Source of the DNA: Allodiplogaster sudhausi
Taxonomy: Eukaryota > Nematoda > Chromadorea > Rhabditida > Diplogasteridae
Direction of reading: 5' to 3'
NCBI GenBank assembly: GCA_945643635.1
Contig: CALZFC010000027.1
Span: forward strand, 4,939,521 to 5,003,520
Length of the DNA: 64,000 bases
The notes under the pieces were generated by a model, which was not told the DNA's origin, did not search any database, and worked only from the letters and a program-made list of their open reading frames with translations. This document shows positions 21,949 through 34,512 of this stretch, piece after piece. Every line of letters starts with the position of its first letter. The first letter of the stretch is position 1. Both the position numbers and the translations under genes were made by a program.

Positions 21949-24900
21949 TTCTCTCTCTCACTCTCTATCTTTCTCTCTCGCTCTCTTTCTCTTTCTCTCT
22001 TTCTTTCTCTCTCTCTCACTCTCCATCTACCCAGGTTTCATTGTCTTGCCTTTTGTCTCTTCTTCTTTTTTTGACGAGGGGCTCACGAGTATCTCAATTC
22101 AGGATTCGTTACACTTTGGTGGTGGTTTCAAACAACAGAATCTGGCGCCTTAAGCGGCGACGAGTTTAGCAGCCCGCGGCGCGTGTTCTGGCCGAGGTCT
22201 CGAGCCTCCTCAGGCTTTAAATCCCTGTGCTATACCACGACTACTGATCGCATCTGTAACTCCTTCGTTCCCAACCTTAAACCCAAAGCGCCCTTTTTTA
22301 TATATACATTTTTTGCCTCACACATGAGTTCTGCTTACGCGAATAGCCTCTGTTTGTATAGCTCTCGTATATGTGTGTTTTTACTTCTTGAAGTAACCTT
22401 ATCTATTAGCGTAGCAGTTGAAACGTTTGCAAACAGTGGTGTTTGTCCATTTTTTTTTCTTGTCAGTATTTGTATAAACCTAGAGATTGTTCGGTGCGTG
22501 GTTTTGTTAAAATTTAAAAAAAAGTATACGAAAAAGGGACCAAAAGGTCACGGGACACCCGGTCCGTCTTTCCTTCTTTTGACGTGACGCATCAAAAAGA
22601 AGTTGTGCCAGTATCCATTTACGCCATTTTCTTGTTTCATTTACACTTGAGAGGCCGGCTGGCCCTGCCCGAGACATCTCGTCTCGCACACGTAGTGGGT
22701 GCGAAATTGAAGAGCAAGGCCTCAGGAAGCCCCTCTCCATCTTCTCACTTCCTCGATCACTTCCTGCGATGCTTCTCCTCCCTCGCAGCTTGCCGCTCTG
22801 CCTGCTGCTGGCCATGATGGCTTGCGTGCCAAGGCTGGAAGGCGCGAGCCGTGCAGTTCTGACCTACCGTAGCGAGGGTGGTCTCAAGACGGACTGGGCG
22901 TGTGGCATCGGCCCGGTCACTGGCAAAGTCTCCTTTCTTCTCTCGTATTTCTCCAAGTCGAAAGGTCCTTCTTTTTTTGGTAGTATCAACATTTTGATTC
23001 TTAAAAAAGTATTTAATTGTGATTGAGCCTCGTTGAGCCTAATTAAAGCCTAGCACTAGTGAGCGTGTGAAAATCGGGAATTTTTTTTAAATAACGAACA
23101 GTGAATGAGAAGACTTGGATCTTCTTGGGTGGTCGCCAGTTATGAGAATGCACTATTATTAGTGCACTTTTGAGACATCAACCAATGCTGCCGCGAGCAT
23201 GACATGCTGCTGGAGGAGACGGATCTGTCGCGTCGCGAGGTCGACCGCGTCTTCTGCGACTGCCTCGACAGCATCGGCACGGCGTACACGCGCATCGTCG
23301 TCAAGCCGCTCTTCTGCACCTCCGTCCGTCTCTACACCATCTTCTTCCCCAATGAACGAGCAACGATCGCGGCGACGACCACTCAGCAGCAGCAGCAGCT
23401 GCAACTGCAGACCACACTCAACGAGAATCTTCTGCCGGGCTTGGTTAGTTAAGGGGGGGGGGCGTATTCCACCACAGGATTTTAAGGCATTTCATCCTCT
23501 CAATCAAGGCATTAATGAATGAACGAGGATGGGACCCAAGATGGGAGTGATTTTGAAGATTCTTCGTTTGCCGGAATCTGACCAAGTTGCCGCATACATT
23601 AGGCTTCTTATCCTGACGAGTCCTCCGTTTAGACATAAAATTATTCCACAGGAGAGTTTAGACAGTGGTAGCATGCGAGGAAGTAGCATTCTGTCTGCTC
23701 CTGTCCACTGTCAAATTCAATGCGCTCGCAAAATGAGAATTCAAACATCGCTTTTCATTAGATGAACCGTTAAAATAAGAAAAAACGCCGAATAACAGTT
23801 AGTTCTCTTTTTCGTTCCAGGAACAACCAATACGAGAACGTTAGATCATATCCAAGATCATCTTCGATGATGGCTTCTGCTTAAATTCCATTAAGCAGTT
23901 AGCTACATTACGAGTATGCAAGCCTTCCTTCTTGCCGTCGTGCTTTATATTACCTTTTTTTTGTTAAGACGAATTGTAAGAGTAGACTCGACTAGTTGTT
24001 TTCCGAGGTCCTCTTGTGTCATCGCCGTGATATTATTCATATATAGAGATTAATATCAAATTTTATTTTATGCATACATTTATCGTCGTATATACCGGTT
24101 GCAAAATGTGCAAAATGGTCATGAATTCTTTCGCGCGCTCTTTCCGTCCCGGTGCCTTAGGAGCCGAAAGTTCTGCTCATGTTTTTATGCCTCGCTAATT
24201 TCTTATGAATCGGCCGGACCTTCTTGAGGCATTGTTCTGTCATTGTCTCTCATTTTTGTTCTTCTTTTGAGGTATACCTCCTTGCCTCGGAGATAAAAAA
24301 AATAGATGGACTACACCCACCAGGGTGTAGGAAGAGATACCTTTGTGTGTGTGTGAGCAAATGCATTTTTTTTTCTGTTAGAAGACGGATGGGAAATAGG
24401 GAGCAGGGTAATGTATTATTTGTTTGTTCAGGGTGCGCGCGTACTCTTGGCGATGCATGAGATCATTGCGATTAGCATTAGAATAAAGTCTGGAACGGGA
24501 ACGGGAAATTGTTTCGGAAGAGAGAGAAAGAATAGAGAGAAGAAGAGATAGAGGGAGAGAGGGAGAGAGAGAAGGAAAGAGAGAGAAAGAGAGAGAAATA
24601 TATAGTGAACTAAAAAGAAAAGAGAGAGAGAGAGAGATAGAGAAAGAAATATAGAAAGCGGACCTCCGTGCATGGAAGACTATGATGAGTAGCGAAGCCG
24701 CCGTCCCAATAGCCAGGCCTTCGATCACATTGAAGAGCACAGTCGCGAGAAGACAAACGATGAAGATGATCTGAATGTGAGAGAGATAAGGATAGAGAGA
24801 GTGAGAGAAAGAGAGAGAGCGCGCAAGAGGGAGAGGGAGAGAGAGGGAGAGAGAGAGAGAGCAAGAGTGAGAGAGAGAGAGCGAGAGTAAGAGAAAAAGG

Positions 24901-27900
24901 GAAAGAGAGAGAAGAGAAAGAGACAGAAAGAGAAGGAGAGAGAAAGAGAGGAGAAGTGAGATTAAGAGAGAGAGAGAAAAAGAGATTGAGAAAGAGAGCA
25001 AGAGAGAGAGAGAGAGAGATAGAGAGAGAGACTGAGAGGAAGTAATTGGAGAGCCCAATTACGCTCCTCCGTATTGCTTCTCTGATGACACTTGAGCATG
25101 CATGTGCATACATTCTAGAAGACGCATTAAAGGAGCTGTCCATGGAGATTACAATGTTGCTGAATTTTTTTGTTAATACTATCCGGTTCAACTAGAAACA
25201 TCATTAGGAAAAGTGAGAATGCGTCCTGAATGGGTGCTGAATAGAAAAACCACATTTTCCCCAAGCAGTACTGTAGAATTTAGGGAGTGACTTCATCACT
25301 CCTTGCCTACTTTCTCCGCATGCACACCCTCATTCTATCAGAGAGAAGGTGAAAACTAGGTGCGAAGCGGCAAGCCACGCTTGAGATTCGAAGGAAAAGA
25401 AGAGAGGCAGAGAGAAAAAGGCTCACAAAGTCTAGTTTGTAGTGATGGATACTGTGCTAGCATACCGCCAAAACTTTTTACAATATCATGCGCGAATTCA
25501 AACGTCAGTTTTTCACACGCGGCTTCTAAACTCCATGGATAGTTCCTTTAAGGGCACAAACCCTTCGTCAAATATGTTTTTCCTTGTATCCCCCAAATTG
25601 GAGCTAGAAGAAGAAGAATAATAAAATGCCAAAAAAACGTACGGCATCCGTCTTCGAGGCACGAAAGAGTGTCGGAAGCTGCGCCAGCTTCATGAACATT
25701 CCCTTGAGAGCAACGACGATTATACAAGAGAGCAGACACTGAAATTGGGTATTATTTTTAAATCCCAGTACTGAAATTAGCAATAGCAAAAAACGACTGC
25801 TACTATTGTCAGTAATAAATATTTGGCAAGAAAAATAATATTCTTTTTTTTAAATTTAAACTAAAAAGTAAGGCCGACAACTCACCACGGGAAGCTCTTC
25901 TAAGACGGGTCCGATGAAGAGGATGACCGAGAGTAGCATGATGCTCGAGAAGACTGTGGCTAGCTTTAAAGGTATTCGAGTATATTTATGCCTTTTGAGA
26001 ATGCATTATTTATGCCCTTTGAGACTGCACGATTTATGCCCTTTGAGAATGCACTATTTATGATGCACGTTGAGAATGCTGGACAAATAAAAATAAAATA
26101 AAATAAAACCTGCGTCTTCGTTCCCGCCGCCTCGTAAACGAGCGTTCTCGCGAGCGCCGTCGCTGCGGGCCAGACAGGAAAGAAGGAGCTCAGACATTCG
26201 AGGACGCCTAACGCGTAGAATTCCTAAGATATTTACTGGTTTTGGTTAATAATTAATTATTGATTTCATTATCATTCATGAAAAAACAATCTAAATGTAC
26301 TACTTGAGCTTATGTTATTCTCATTTTAAATGGAAAAGGGTAGCCAACGAATTGCGAAAATAATTTCTTTACTTACCTGTCTAACGTCAATGTCGTACTT
26401 GTGCTTTTTGGCAAAGAGTTTCGCCATGGAAATAGAAACGACGAGGATGACAATACTGATGCAGATGGCATCGAAAAGTAAGGTTGGGAAGAGATCAAGA
26501 AGTGGCAGACGAGCCGCAGGCAGTCTGTAATAGTGATAATATAACGAAGGCGGAGCGAGGACACATTTCAACGATATGAAAACTGACCCCGTCGGAATTG
26601 GCCCGACAACTTTGATATGATATGCATCTTGAGCGTTGAGTAAACATGACACTGATGTCCCGATAATAAGCTGAAATTGAGTAAAAATCATGCAAATTGT
26701 GGAAAATAGTAGTCTATTACTTAATTTTAAAAAGATTTTATTTGTTCGACTTGCTGCTTGCATATCGCGAACAGCTATGCACATACATATATGTATGTAT
26801 ACTTCCGTTTATTTGCTTATCAGTGCAGCTCAAACAGATAAGATGGAACGCTAGCTCTCACTCCGTTCGTTTGTTTCGTATATGCACAATGAATTCTCCT
26901 CTTTCTTCCTTGTGAGAATGTCTCCCTATGAGGAAGGTGTAATGAAAATAGCTACTTTCCACAGCTGTTGCTAGGAGATTCCTCCTGCCCAAAATCCGAT
27001 ATGTTAATCTCTTTCTCGAACAGAGCTGTTGGATGAGGAAGCAGGAAGATATGAATGTATGTATGGTCATACATAGACATCTTCGTCTGCAGCTTAAAGG
27101 TAAACAAATACATTTTCCAACATCTCACCACCATCAGATCGTATGGAATTGGCAGCGCCGTAAACTCTTTGAAGACGGGATCGAGAAAGGTCTTGAACAT
27201 GAACAGAGTCGAGATGGTGAAGATGGACGCAGTAAGAGTGATCGTATTCGCTTTCTCGCGCATCTCGAAGACATCTCGCAGAATCTTTGGTGAATTTTGC
27301 TACGGTTTTTATCTTAGGGATAAAAAAAAATTGATTTTCGGAAAAAAATAAAGATTTTTATAATAAAAAAAAGAATAACAGATTGCATTATCTCTGAAAC
27401 TTTTTTCCAAACTTGACTTTTTGTCAACAAAAGAAAAAAAAAAGCTGACCATAAATAGCTTGCCTACGCCGCTTCTTCTCGGAAGTGGAATACCGGTGAG
27501 CTTGTCGAGCTGTGCGACGAGAACATGGAAGGCGGCGCCTACCGTGAACGATGTGATCACTTGCTCTGAGAGCAGTGTGACCAGGAAGTCAAGGCGGCAC
27601 GCGGCCATTGCTATCTCAACAACGATCAATTTGCACTAATTAGAGCAATTAATATTGTTTAATTAATTAGACCAAAATATTGTCTAAACAAATTCACAAT
27701 ATCAAGACTGTTGTAGTTTTTGGCGAAGAAATTTGTTTCTTTTTATCAAATAGAAAAAAGATCCAGCTTAAAACCTGAATAATGCCAACGAGAAGTGCAA
27801 GAGTTGACGTGACGTCAACGCCATAATCAAGTCTCATCTCCTGTTCGATGTCTTCGGAAACGTTTAGCGAAAGACCGGAGAAGTAATCGTCAGAAACGCG

Positions 27901-28428
27901 GACATTCGCCGCACCCGTCATCAGAGAGACCACAGCGAAGACTCCTAATAAGCAGAGTTTATTTCTCTCTCATTACATTTCTCTTTTCTACTACATATTT
28001 GCGCGATATAGGTAACGTCAATTTTTTTGACAAACCTAATGAGATATGGCGAGAAGTGCCAAAAAGCATGTAGAAAAAGGGCGCAAACAATGAAGTGTAG
28101 AGGCCATTCACTGGGCGAACGCCAGCAAGGGAAGCGTATGCGATGCCTACAATCAATATCGTCATAAATAAATAAATAAATTGAATAATTAATTGGCTCT
28201 ATTTTAATTGTCCCCTATCATGCTACCTTGTGGAATGTGCATGATGCCGACGGTAAGACCGCCGATGGCGTCGCTTAGCAAGTTCTCTCTGACATTATAG
28301 CGAGGCAGCCACTTTGTGATGGGCACAAAGTCCATGAGTGGCTCAGCCACTTGGCGCTTTAGGCGTGCCGGCGAGAAGAAGGAGAGCCCGCTCTTCTCCA
28401 CTTCCTCGTCGCTCGCTGCGTCCTTCAT
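14605..28428 (-). CDS. SLC26 family anion (sulfate-type) transporter with STAS domain
   Basis: Minus-strand exons in order: 28449-28227, 28146-28036, 27944-27775, 27614-27450, 27284-27129, 26670-26588, 26524-26377, 26223-26110, 25963-25886, 25738-25643, 24770-24664, 18917-18803, 16446-16342, 15291-15219 and 14726-14605. All phases agree and the frame is open, giving about 614 codons from the Met at 28428. The first exon's acceptor is at 28449, so another upstream start is possible. Seen: the SLC26 signature [44 protein letters not shown] and the many hydrophobic membrane segments, then a cytoplasmic linker and a STAS domain with [24 protein letters not shown] and VYFGGANGD, ending VDKAIDAV. 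Known for the family: multi-pass exchange of sulfate, chloride, bicarbonate or related anions. The size is close to compact members such as the SLC26A11 type. Exact substrate and orthology cannot be read. A phospholipase gene is nested in its largest intron. Confidence 0.92.
15098..15850. repeat. GA microsatellite cluster in SLC26 introns
   Basis: GA-rich arrays at about 15098-15215, 15310-15365 and 15710-15850, that is CT on the transcribed minus strand. The first two closely flank the 73-nt exon 15219-15291. Confidence 0.85.
16765..18760. repeat. GA and CT microsatellites within SLC26 intron 16447-18802
   Basis: GA array at 16765-16885, then CT arrays at 17215-17310, 17490-17570, 17740-17850 and 18665-18750. 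Apart from the two SLC26 exons that flank it I found no supported exon in this intron. Confidence 0.75.
18918..22768. other. Large SLC26 intron, part 1: microsatellites and exon-like fragments
   Basis: CT arrays at 18925-19110, 21000-21055, 21210-21385, 21575-21650 and 21910-22030; GA arrays at 19510-19610 and 20205-20335. Some short stretches look exon-like on the + strand, for example 20571-20633 between a TTCCTAG acceptor and a GTGAGG donor, with a hydrophobic translation. I could not chain them into a gene or name a family. Confidence 0.5.
19373..19432 (-). other. Possible 60-nt cassette exon of the SLC26 gene
   Basis: On the minus strand an AG acceptor before 19432 and a CAG/gttagc donor after 19373 bound exactly 60 nt. 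Its phase (1 base, 19 codons, 2 bases) fits between the exon ending at 24664 and the exon starting at 18917, so it could be included or skipped without changing frame. It would add 20 charged residues ([18 protein letters not shown]) to the linker before the STAS domain. The acceptor has no good pyrimidine tract, so this is tentative. Confidence 0.3.
22769..23844 (+). CDS. Secreted phospholipase A2-like protein, nested antisense in the SLC26 intron
   Basis: Exon 1 (22769-22964) encodes a signal peptide ([19 protein letters not shown]) and a Ca-loop-like segment ACGIGP after TDW. It joins in phase 1 to exon 2 (23175-23443), which begins [10 protein letters not shown], the active-site helix pattern of secreted PLA2 with the catalytic His and its partner Asp, followed by FCDCLDS. 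The gene either reads through to TAA at 23450-23452 or splices from the good donor GTTAGT at 23444 to a short exon 23821-23844 (acceptor TTCCAG) ending EQPIRER; that gives about 157 or 162 residues. Known: these enzymes hydrolyse the sn-2 ester of phospholipids in a Ca-dependent way. Cysteine spacing suggests group III. Oddities: WACG instead of the usual WCG loop, Leu where a Cys usually follows HDM, and a polyglutamine stretch near 23388. Activity is therefore uncertain. Confidence 0.7.
23845..24663. other. SLC26 large intron, part 2
   Basis: AT-rich, without a supported exon, ending in a GA array at about 24515-24660 immediately beside the SLC26 exon 24664-24770. A further GA array at 24775-25040 lies on the other side, so this exon is bracketed by pyrimidine tracts on its coding strand. 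Confidence 0.7.
25984..26080. repeat. 24-bp tandem repeat, four copies, in an SLC26 intron
   Basis: Units of the form ATTTATGCCCTTTGAGAATG plus four variable bases begin at 25984, 26008, 26032 and 26056. The last copy carries a small insertion. Confidence 0.85.
26525..26587 (-). other. 63-bp SLC26 intron
   Basis: Minus-strand intron with GTCAGT donor and TTACAG acceptor. The frame is also open through it, so retention would insert 21 residues between PTG and LPAAR. The family pattern (PTG followed by LP) favours removal. Confidence 0.75.
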
Positions 28429-28449
28429 CGACAGAACACACTCGCCGTT

Positions 28450-29054
28450 CTTCAAAGAAAAAAGGATTTCTGTAAGTTTTACAAGAACTTCTTAGTCCAA
28501 TTCAATTTTTATGTTTACTAATTTTATATATAACAACAAAAAAGAAGCTTTCATCGACACATACGAAACAGTATGATAGCCGGAGAAAAGAATAATAACA
28601 AATGTGAATGTAGAATGACCTGACAAAAACAATATGATAGCGAGAGAATAAATGTAAATTGACTGACGAGACAACAAAAAATGTGCTAGTGAGTGTGTGA
28701 GAGAGAAGAAGACTAATAAATATAAATGTAGATTAACATGCCTGACATCTCGCCTCGGTCTGCATTGTCTCGTCTCGTCGCCGTCAACCGAGCCCTCTGC
28801 GCTCCCGCGGGCGCATTCAGCGAAAAGAGACGCGGAAGGAGCGAGGAAGATCAGCGTGAGTTCATTTTACAAGATTGGGCCTCGTTCCTTTGAGTGGGCG
28901 CGTCTGTCTATCTGGCTTCAAGACTTATCCGTTTATCTATTACTTTCATCTCTTCTCTTCTTACTGTCTCTCTCTCTCTCTGTCTCTGTCTATCTCTTTC
29001 TCTCTCTCTCTTTCTCACGCTCTCTGTTTCGTTTTATTTTTTTTTTTCTCTCTC

Positions 29055-29085
<31 letters not shown>

Positions 29086-29750
29086 TCCTTTTGACTCCTT
29101 CTTCAAACATTTTTTCTCTGACAACAGTTACATCTCGGAACGAACACTTTCCTTATATGTATGGGTCTCGAAAGGGCAGCGCAACAATGCTTATCAGCAA
29201 GGAAAAAAATGAAACGGCAGCCCTTGCCGCTTGGGAGCCTCAAAACGGCTGGTTGAAATCCAAGAGTGCAACTCTAGAATTGGAGGTGTGTATAGCAGAC
29301 ACAAAAAATGAAGTGAGGGTGTGCTGAAGAGAGCCGAATGAGAAGGTGCAAAGATATGGATCTGAGGGTGATAAAGTGGTTGAGAGAGAGAGAGATTAGA
29401 GAAAGAATGCAAGGGAAAGAAAGGGATTTCACAAGTTGGAGTAAGAAAGGGAGAGAGAGAGATGGGGAGAGAGTAAAGAGAGAGAGAGAAAGAGAGAGAG
29501 AGGGAGCTAGGAGAAAAAAAGATAAGGTGAGAGGGCGCAATAGATATGCAACGGAATGGCCTGAACGCACCGTGGCAACCAATCCAAAGAAGTCCGCCGC
29601 CCGAGCCACCTGTCTCAATGAGAGAATACACGCCATCTGAATGCAGACTCGCGCACGCCAGCAGAGAACCCTCACGTCATACTTCTTTCTTTTTTGAGCC
29701 CCTCTCACGCAGATACATACGAGCGGATAAGTCTTTTGGAAAGAGAAGAT

Positions 29751-29803
<53 letters not shown>

Positions 29804-31236
29804 GTGAATAAATGTCAAGAGAGAGAGAGAGAGCGAGAGAAAGAGCGAGAGAGAGACAAGAGAGTGTAAAAGAAAAGAAGCCATCCGAGCGAATAATCAA
29901 GCGGATATTTGAAGGCACCGCGAAGAGGAAGGCAATAATTCCAAAATCAGAGGGAGGGGGATGGAGACGAGAAAGAGATAGAGAGTAGCATTCACGAAAA
30001 TGAGCTTGAGCCCTCTCGTGATGAGAGAGAGAGAGAGTGAGAGAGAGAGGGAGAGGGAGATGGAGAGAGAGGGAGAGAGAGCCACGTAAAGAGGAACACA
30101 TGACGGCAGGAGTAGCGAGCAAACAATGACGCCAGAAGAGAGAGAATGTGGAGAAAGAGTAGGATGACGAAAGAAACGCAAAGGGTTGGAGATAGAGTGA
30201 GATAAAGAGAGATGAGGAGAGAATATTAAAGAAGGAGAGTAAGAGAAGGAAGGGAGAGCATGAAAGAAAGAGCGCGAGAAAAGAACGGATATTTAATGAC
30301 ATACATACACATGCACAAGTAAGAGAGAAAGAAATGTCAGAGGTGGCGTTCTTTCAAGTGCAAAGAAATCGGCAACGTGCATCCTTATCCTTAGTACAAT
30401 CAGTTAACGAGAAGAGAAGCATTCTAGAAGGGGAGGGGGGAACGGAAGAAAGAGCAAGAATGAGATTAAGAGCCACGTGGCATTCAACTACTTTATGTTC
30501 AAAGATGAAGGATCTCTTTTTGAATAAACTTAAAAATTCTGGTAATGAACAAAAAGTGAAGAGAAGGAAGAGAAATCTAATAACATATGTTTGAAAAACA
30601 CATCATGAAGCTGACGGTTGAAGAAATACAGGAGTGTAATAAAACGTCATAGGAGTCACGAAAGAAGAGTAAGGATAGAACGAGAAAAAGAGAGAAAGAG
30701 AGAAAAAGAGTGAAAAGGGGAAGGAATTGGGATTGAGAGATAGCGGCAGGGCGTGAAGAGACTGCCGATTCAACTCTCTCTTTTTTTTACTGCACAACCG
30801 AAGAATGTTGCTTGTGTGCCTCGGGCACATCTCTCGGAAGGCGGGCACACGTGTGATTTCCGTCTCAATAACCACGCATATCTGATTCGTGTTTCCTTAC
30901 GTGTTCCTTAACATCATCTAATATATTATTAGCCGTGTGGTAGGCAAGGAACACATTTGCCTGCATATATTTTATCCTCCACAACACAGAAACGCAGACA
31001 ATTCTCGGTCAAAATAATAAATACCCTTCCGTTCTCGAGGAGCCATTCGTGGAAGGCGATAGTGGAAATAACTAGAGCGAACTATTACAGATGATTGTGA
31101 CTATAGTCATTATAATTATGGCTAATCGTAGCGCTAGTCATATATTTATGGATGCCTGACAGTTTGTTACTTGTTGTTCGGTAGGGCGGTTTAAGCAAGG
31201 ATTAGGAGGGCGAGGGTCGTGGATCCTGCTTGATAC
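28450..31236. other. Spacer between SLC26 and PRPSAP genes
   Basis: No supported exon. CT array at 28960-29095; GA arrays at 29375-29545, 29745-29870, 29955-30085 and a looser GA-rich tract to about 30270. 5' untranslated or extra N-terminal exons of the SLC26 gene may lie in the first few hundred bases; 28740-28860 is GC-rich with open frames but I could not connect it in phase. Confidence 0.6.
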
Positions 31237-34200
31237 TCAATCATCTAGCGTGACGTCTCGGAAGAGCTGGCCCATGCTCTCGTTGTTGAAGATGCGCCTG
31301 ATTGCCTGGAGAGGGTGTCTGAGATCGAAGAGCTTTTATTAATTAATTATTTATTTATTTTAATATATGCATTTCTACATATGCATTTTTTGGCAAGTCA
31401 CGGATGAAAAAAATTTTTATGGAAGCGCCCGAAACCTCGCAAAGCATGAGCGAGACGTCGACGGTCTGAATCTTGTGGCAGCGCATCTTCTGCACGTCGT
31501 GAGGCACCGTGTTCGTCACGATCACCTGTGTGCAATGCTCACTATGTATTTGAGAGAGCCAAAAACTCACGTTTGAATTCGCGCTTTATTGCCGGATCAA
31601 CAGGCGAGAGAAAAAAAAATACGGTAGAGTTTAGTTTCTTTTTTGTACCTTCAAAACGAATTTCTGTGCGAAAAAATAAGAACGAAACTAATATGTATGT
31701 ATGTACCTATCAATAAAAGAATTTAGAATTTACATTCGAACTTTTATGAAACCAGGTAATATGTACCTATCTTTAAAAGAATTTATAATTTATATTCGTA
31801 CATTTACATACTGTCTTAACAAACCTGCGTGATGGGCGAGTTCTCGATAAGCGATGGCGCGTCGGAGGAGAGCACGCCATGTGTCGCGATCACGTAGATC
31901 TTGTAGGCGCCCCTCGCCGCGAGCACGTGCGCAGCCGCAACGAAGGATTGTGCGTCGTCGATGATGTCATCCTTTTTGGAAAGTAATTAATTAACTAGTT
32001 AATTAATTAGTTAATTAGTTAATTAATTAACTCATTCATCAACTTTAACGATGCGACAACAGTTTACAGTCAAGTGCCCGATGAAACAAAATTGTGTTTT
32101 TTTTTTGCATGTCTTAGGGACATTTCAAATTGTAAAACATTTTTCGTTGTTTTCATGTATTTATTTACTAAAACAAAGGAAATGCCTAAAAAGATTCTAA
32201 AATGAAAAGCCACCACTGACAACCATGATAGCAATCTTGCCACCGACATCGCCTACCACTGTCAGAGGCGGCTTCTCCTTTTGCAGAGTGCTGTCATCTG
32301 CAAAGATACTCAAATTCCTCATTACTGTCGCTTATTTTTGATGCAAAATTAAAAGAAAAAGGAGCCTTTCTGCGTCAGTTCTTTGTCAAGACTCTTCTAT
32401 TTTTTCTGTCGCATTCAATTAATTCATTGTAATTCAAGCCTGCTGATAAAGATTAAGAAAGAAGTGTTCTCTAACATGATTGAGAACGAAACATATAGTA
32501 AAGTGCTATTGATAGTATCCTTGATTGAAGCATGTAACACATCATGGTGTTGCATTACAGGGATAGAGTTCGAATGTGGCCGTGGAGAGTGCGGAAGCGG
32601 AGGGAGGAGGAGGCGGACTCTGCCGGCCGTCCTCTTGGCCTGCTTCGGACTCTTCTTTCTGCTCGCCATGAATCACCGCCACTCCTGATTGTGAAATTAT
32701 GTTAAAATATTTGTTATCGTCAACATTTCTTTTTATTTCAGTTTACGAGTATCAGCACACTTATGCCATTTGTCCTTGTCTGAAGCATAGACACTATACA
32801 TTGCTTTATGGAGAATAAGAATCATTATTGTTCGAGTTTGAACTACCTACCTACTGAAATCACAGACTACATTTCTGTTGCTAGCAGCAGTAATGTAGTG
32901 TGTGATATCTGTTTCGGTGATAAGCCAGGAACGAGAACCAGCCGGTCACTCACACACATACCCAGACGCAATCTGTCTGCGTATGAAGTCGCCTTATTCA
33001 TGACTCCCGGACTTTTCGCCACAATTACGGCATTCTTGTAGTCGGGGATCTTAAAAAAGGAGAAAAAATCTTACTTGTCTGTTACATCTGCATCAGGCGA
33101 CGAAAGTTCGGTAGAAAATAGAAAGAAGGAATAAGAGTGTATCTCTCAAGTGATATTCATGTGTTTTGTGAATAAAACAGCTTTTCATTCCGGAAAGAAA
33201 AAGCATAATTGCACACCTGCTCCTTGACGTATTGTAGTAGAAAGGGCGAAGCGCGCAGATTGTCCACGGGCACGGAGAAAAAGCCCTGGATTTCTTTTCT
33301 GTAGAGATCCAAGGAGACAATGCGGCAGGCGCCTCAAGCAAATTGTTATGAAAACAAGTTGTCATTCAAGAACAAATTGATATGTAAACGTGCTCATCGA
33401 TTTCGCGTCAAAAGTGGCCTCGAGGGTCTTAGCATGTTATTTGTTACATACATACATACATGCATACAAACGGTGCATACATAGGAGCAAAAGTAATGAG
33501 GACAGTAGCAATGAAGGGCGCCACAGATTTAGTAGACGACTAGAAGAATACGCGACAATTGACAATTTAGATCGGAGTCATTTTCTTACCTGCCTTGCAG
33601 ATGAGATCTGCTACAAGTTTCATAGCCACTGATGAGCGACGAAGCATGCGGCACTGCTTGGAGTACGGTAGATACGGCATGACAACGGTGATTGTCTTTG
33701 CTGTCGATGTCTTGCATGCGTAGATGAGAATGAGCAACTCCATGACGTCATTGTTGACATTTCGGAATCATACTTTTAATCATACTTTAGTAAAGTTTAA
33801 TCCAGTTTATTTTAGTCGTCTTCTCTAAATCTTATCCGGTATACAAATCTTTTAACATATGTCCATACTTCATGAAATTCGTAGCCCTTTGCAATGCGGA
33901 AGAGCAAAAGGGATTTAGTGAGCAGGATGTCTCCTTACTTGGATGCTGACTGGATAATGAAGACGTGCTTGCCACGAACACTCTGCTTGATGTCCACAGC
34001 TGTTTCTGCGCATACATTCAAGTCATTAATTTAACATTCAACATATTAACTTACTTAGTTTAATAATAACTTAAAAATGTTTGCTAAAATGTTTATACCT
34101 CGATTTGTCTTGTTATAAACCGTTGCGTCGCCCGGCGCAATTCCAAGCCGGCTGAACACACATTCATCTATCGCATAAGGAATATATTCATCCTTTGGTT

Positions 34201-34479
34201 TGTTTTTCATTTTGATGGTTTTGTTCTGTCTCTAGAGTTTATGTAGCTTGTCATGTAAATCAATTGTCACATGTGAGCATGGATACCGATGCTAGATGGA
34301 CTATATGGGGTCAAGTATGTGAGAAGAATAACCAAACAAATAGGCTAAAATTCAAAAGGGAGAAAGAGGATGAACGAGAGAGAGAAAGTGAGAGCTACGG
34401 GGAAAGGCAGGGGTGAGAGAGAGAGAGAAAGAAAGGGAGAGCTCGAGATATAGCGGGGGAAGAGGGAGATAGAGAGAAA

Positions 34480-34512
<33 letters not shown>

